A stretch of 5,642 nucleotides of DNA from the NCBI GenBank assembly GCA_018610095.1, contig JAHEOB010000382.1, forward strand, positions 1 through 5,642, in the 5' to 3' direction. Positions 5,011 to 5,642 of the stretch are shown in pieces. The notes under the pieces were generated by a model that was not told where the DNA came from, searched no databases, and saw nothing but the letters and a program-made list of their open reading frames with translations. Made by a program: the position numbers and the translations under genes. Position 1 is the first letter of the stretch. The number at the start of each line of letters is the position of its first letter. Source of the DNA: Halothece sp. MAG (GTDB lineage: Bacteria; Cyanobacteriota; Cyanobacteriia; Cyanobacteriales; Rubidibacteraceae).

Positions 5011-5642
5011 TTATTGTAAAATATTCTGACACAATTCTTTCTCTTGTTCCTCAACCGTGGGATTATTTTCTAAAAAGTGACGCACTAACTGACAATTTTG
5101 TTGCAGCAAAAAGTTTAAGTCTGCCACATTCCATACCTTAATGTCATTTTTTTGCGTAAAGGCTAATTGATTCTCATTGTTGGGATTGAACTTCAAGCTT
5201 TGGACTAAGGAACCAAAATCTGAAATCGTGGCAATTTTCTCCTTTTCTTCAATATCCCAAACGTGAATGGTTCCCAGATCATCTGCAGAAGCTAACCACT
5301 TGCCGTTGGAAGCAAACATGAGGCTTGTTATCCTGTAATTATGTTTCCCAAGGGTTGCAATTGGTTTCCGAGTTTTAACATTCCACAGTTGAATTTTGCC
5401 GTTTTCATTACCAGAGGCTAAAATTTTCCCGTTAGGGCTGAAACTGATCTTTGTTAATTTTTCATCAGGATTAAGGGTACCAAGTTGTTTTCGATTATTT
5501 AAATCCCAGAGAATTGTCTGGTCTGAACTTACAGAGGCTAAAATTTGATCATTGGGATGGAATTTTAGTTGATTAACGGCATCAGGGCTATTAAGGTTAT
5601 AAAGATGGTATCCAATTTTGGCATCCCACACTTTGATCGTTC
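5011..5642 (-). CDS. WD40-repeat protein, C-terminal part only
   Basis: The frame is open at the right edge, so only the last 210 or so residues are visible. Counting from the V of the first visible VWD (5629-5631), repeat ends lie at 1-3 (VWD), 41-43 (LWD), 82-84 (LWN), 124-126 (VWD) and 166-168 (VWN). This gives four complete blades after the end of a fifth. Typical FSPNGKILASG and ASNGKWLASA segments are present. The second blade reads SDQTILWD, one residue shorter than the usual DxTIxLWD. After the last blade comes a tail, LNFLLQQNCQLVRHFLENN then ELCQNIL, like that ending many large cyanobacterial WD40 proteins with N-terminal NACHT or other ATPase or protease domains. That relation is inference, as the N-terminus is not visible. 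The protein is a scaffold or sensor; no partner is evident. Confidence 0.9.
   Translation of the reverse strand, partial: TIKVWDAKIGYHLYNLNSPDAVNQLKFHPNDQILASVSSDQTILWDLNNRKQLGTLNPDEKLTKISFSPNGKILASGNENGKIQLWNVKTRKPIATLGKHNYRITSLMFASNGKWLASADDLGTIHVWDIEEKEKIATISDFGSLVQSLKFNPNNENQLAFTQKNDIKVWNVADLNFLLQQNCQLVRHFLENNPTVEEQEKELCQNILQ

Noticed and set aside
4844..5141. Two overlapping plus-strand frames (4844-5029 and 4950-5141)
   Set aside because: Neither has a binding site or a recognisable domain. The second is antisense to the WD40 gene, and both look like chance frames in AT-rich sequence.
5520..5535. One-residue shortening in SDQTILWD of the second WD40 blade, considered as a frameshift
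   Set aside because: The frame is intact on both sides; it is an in-frame difference by one codon and does not break the gene.

Overview
The window is AT-rich cyanobacterial chromosome. Three independent signs support this: a petM gene for the cytochrome b6f complex, a short high-light-inducible (Hlip) chlorophyll-binding protein, and four exact copies of the HIP1 octamer GCGATCGC, which is typical of many cyanobacterial genomes. Gene order and low GC suggest a unicellular, Chroococcales-like lineage, but the sequence alone does not name the genus.

Left part (1-1706, minus strand): a two-gene unit. An enolase-superfamily dipeptide epimerase (621-1706) comes first and overlaps by 47 bp a DUF1611 / DgcN-type protein (1-667), which runs off the left edge. 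The pair points to handling of D-glutamate or cell-wall peptides.

Centre-left (1707-2993): a divergent promoter region holds a good match to an HLR1 site, the element bound by the response regulator RpaB, over the -35 box of a plus-strand hli gene (1796-2002). A strong intrinsic terminator follows. Then comes a long imperfect hairpin (2085-2143) ending just before a perfect Shine-Dalgarno site. That site serves a 49-residue single-helix membrane protein of unknown identity (2165-2314). Next is a 188-residue, probably exported protein whose body resembles the YbjN / secretion-chaperone-like fold (2427-2993).

Centre-right (3081-3828): two small minus-strand genes, a 2TM-domain protein and a DUF3181 protein, are joined by an 8-nt overlap and are divergent from petM. 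A 13-bp inverted repeat follows petM.

Right part (3956-5642, minus strand): mazG, encoding a nucleoside triphosphate pyrophosphohydrolase, and the C-terminal part of a WD40-repeat protein whose start lies outside the window. The tail of this protein looks like that of the large multidomain WD40 proteins of cyanobacteria.

Most of this is ordinary housekeeping and photosynthesis sequence. The least explained parts are the 49-aa membrane protein with its structured leader and the RpaB-type site shared by the hli and epimerase genes. No tRNA, rRNA, CRISPR array or insertion sequence was seen.
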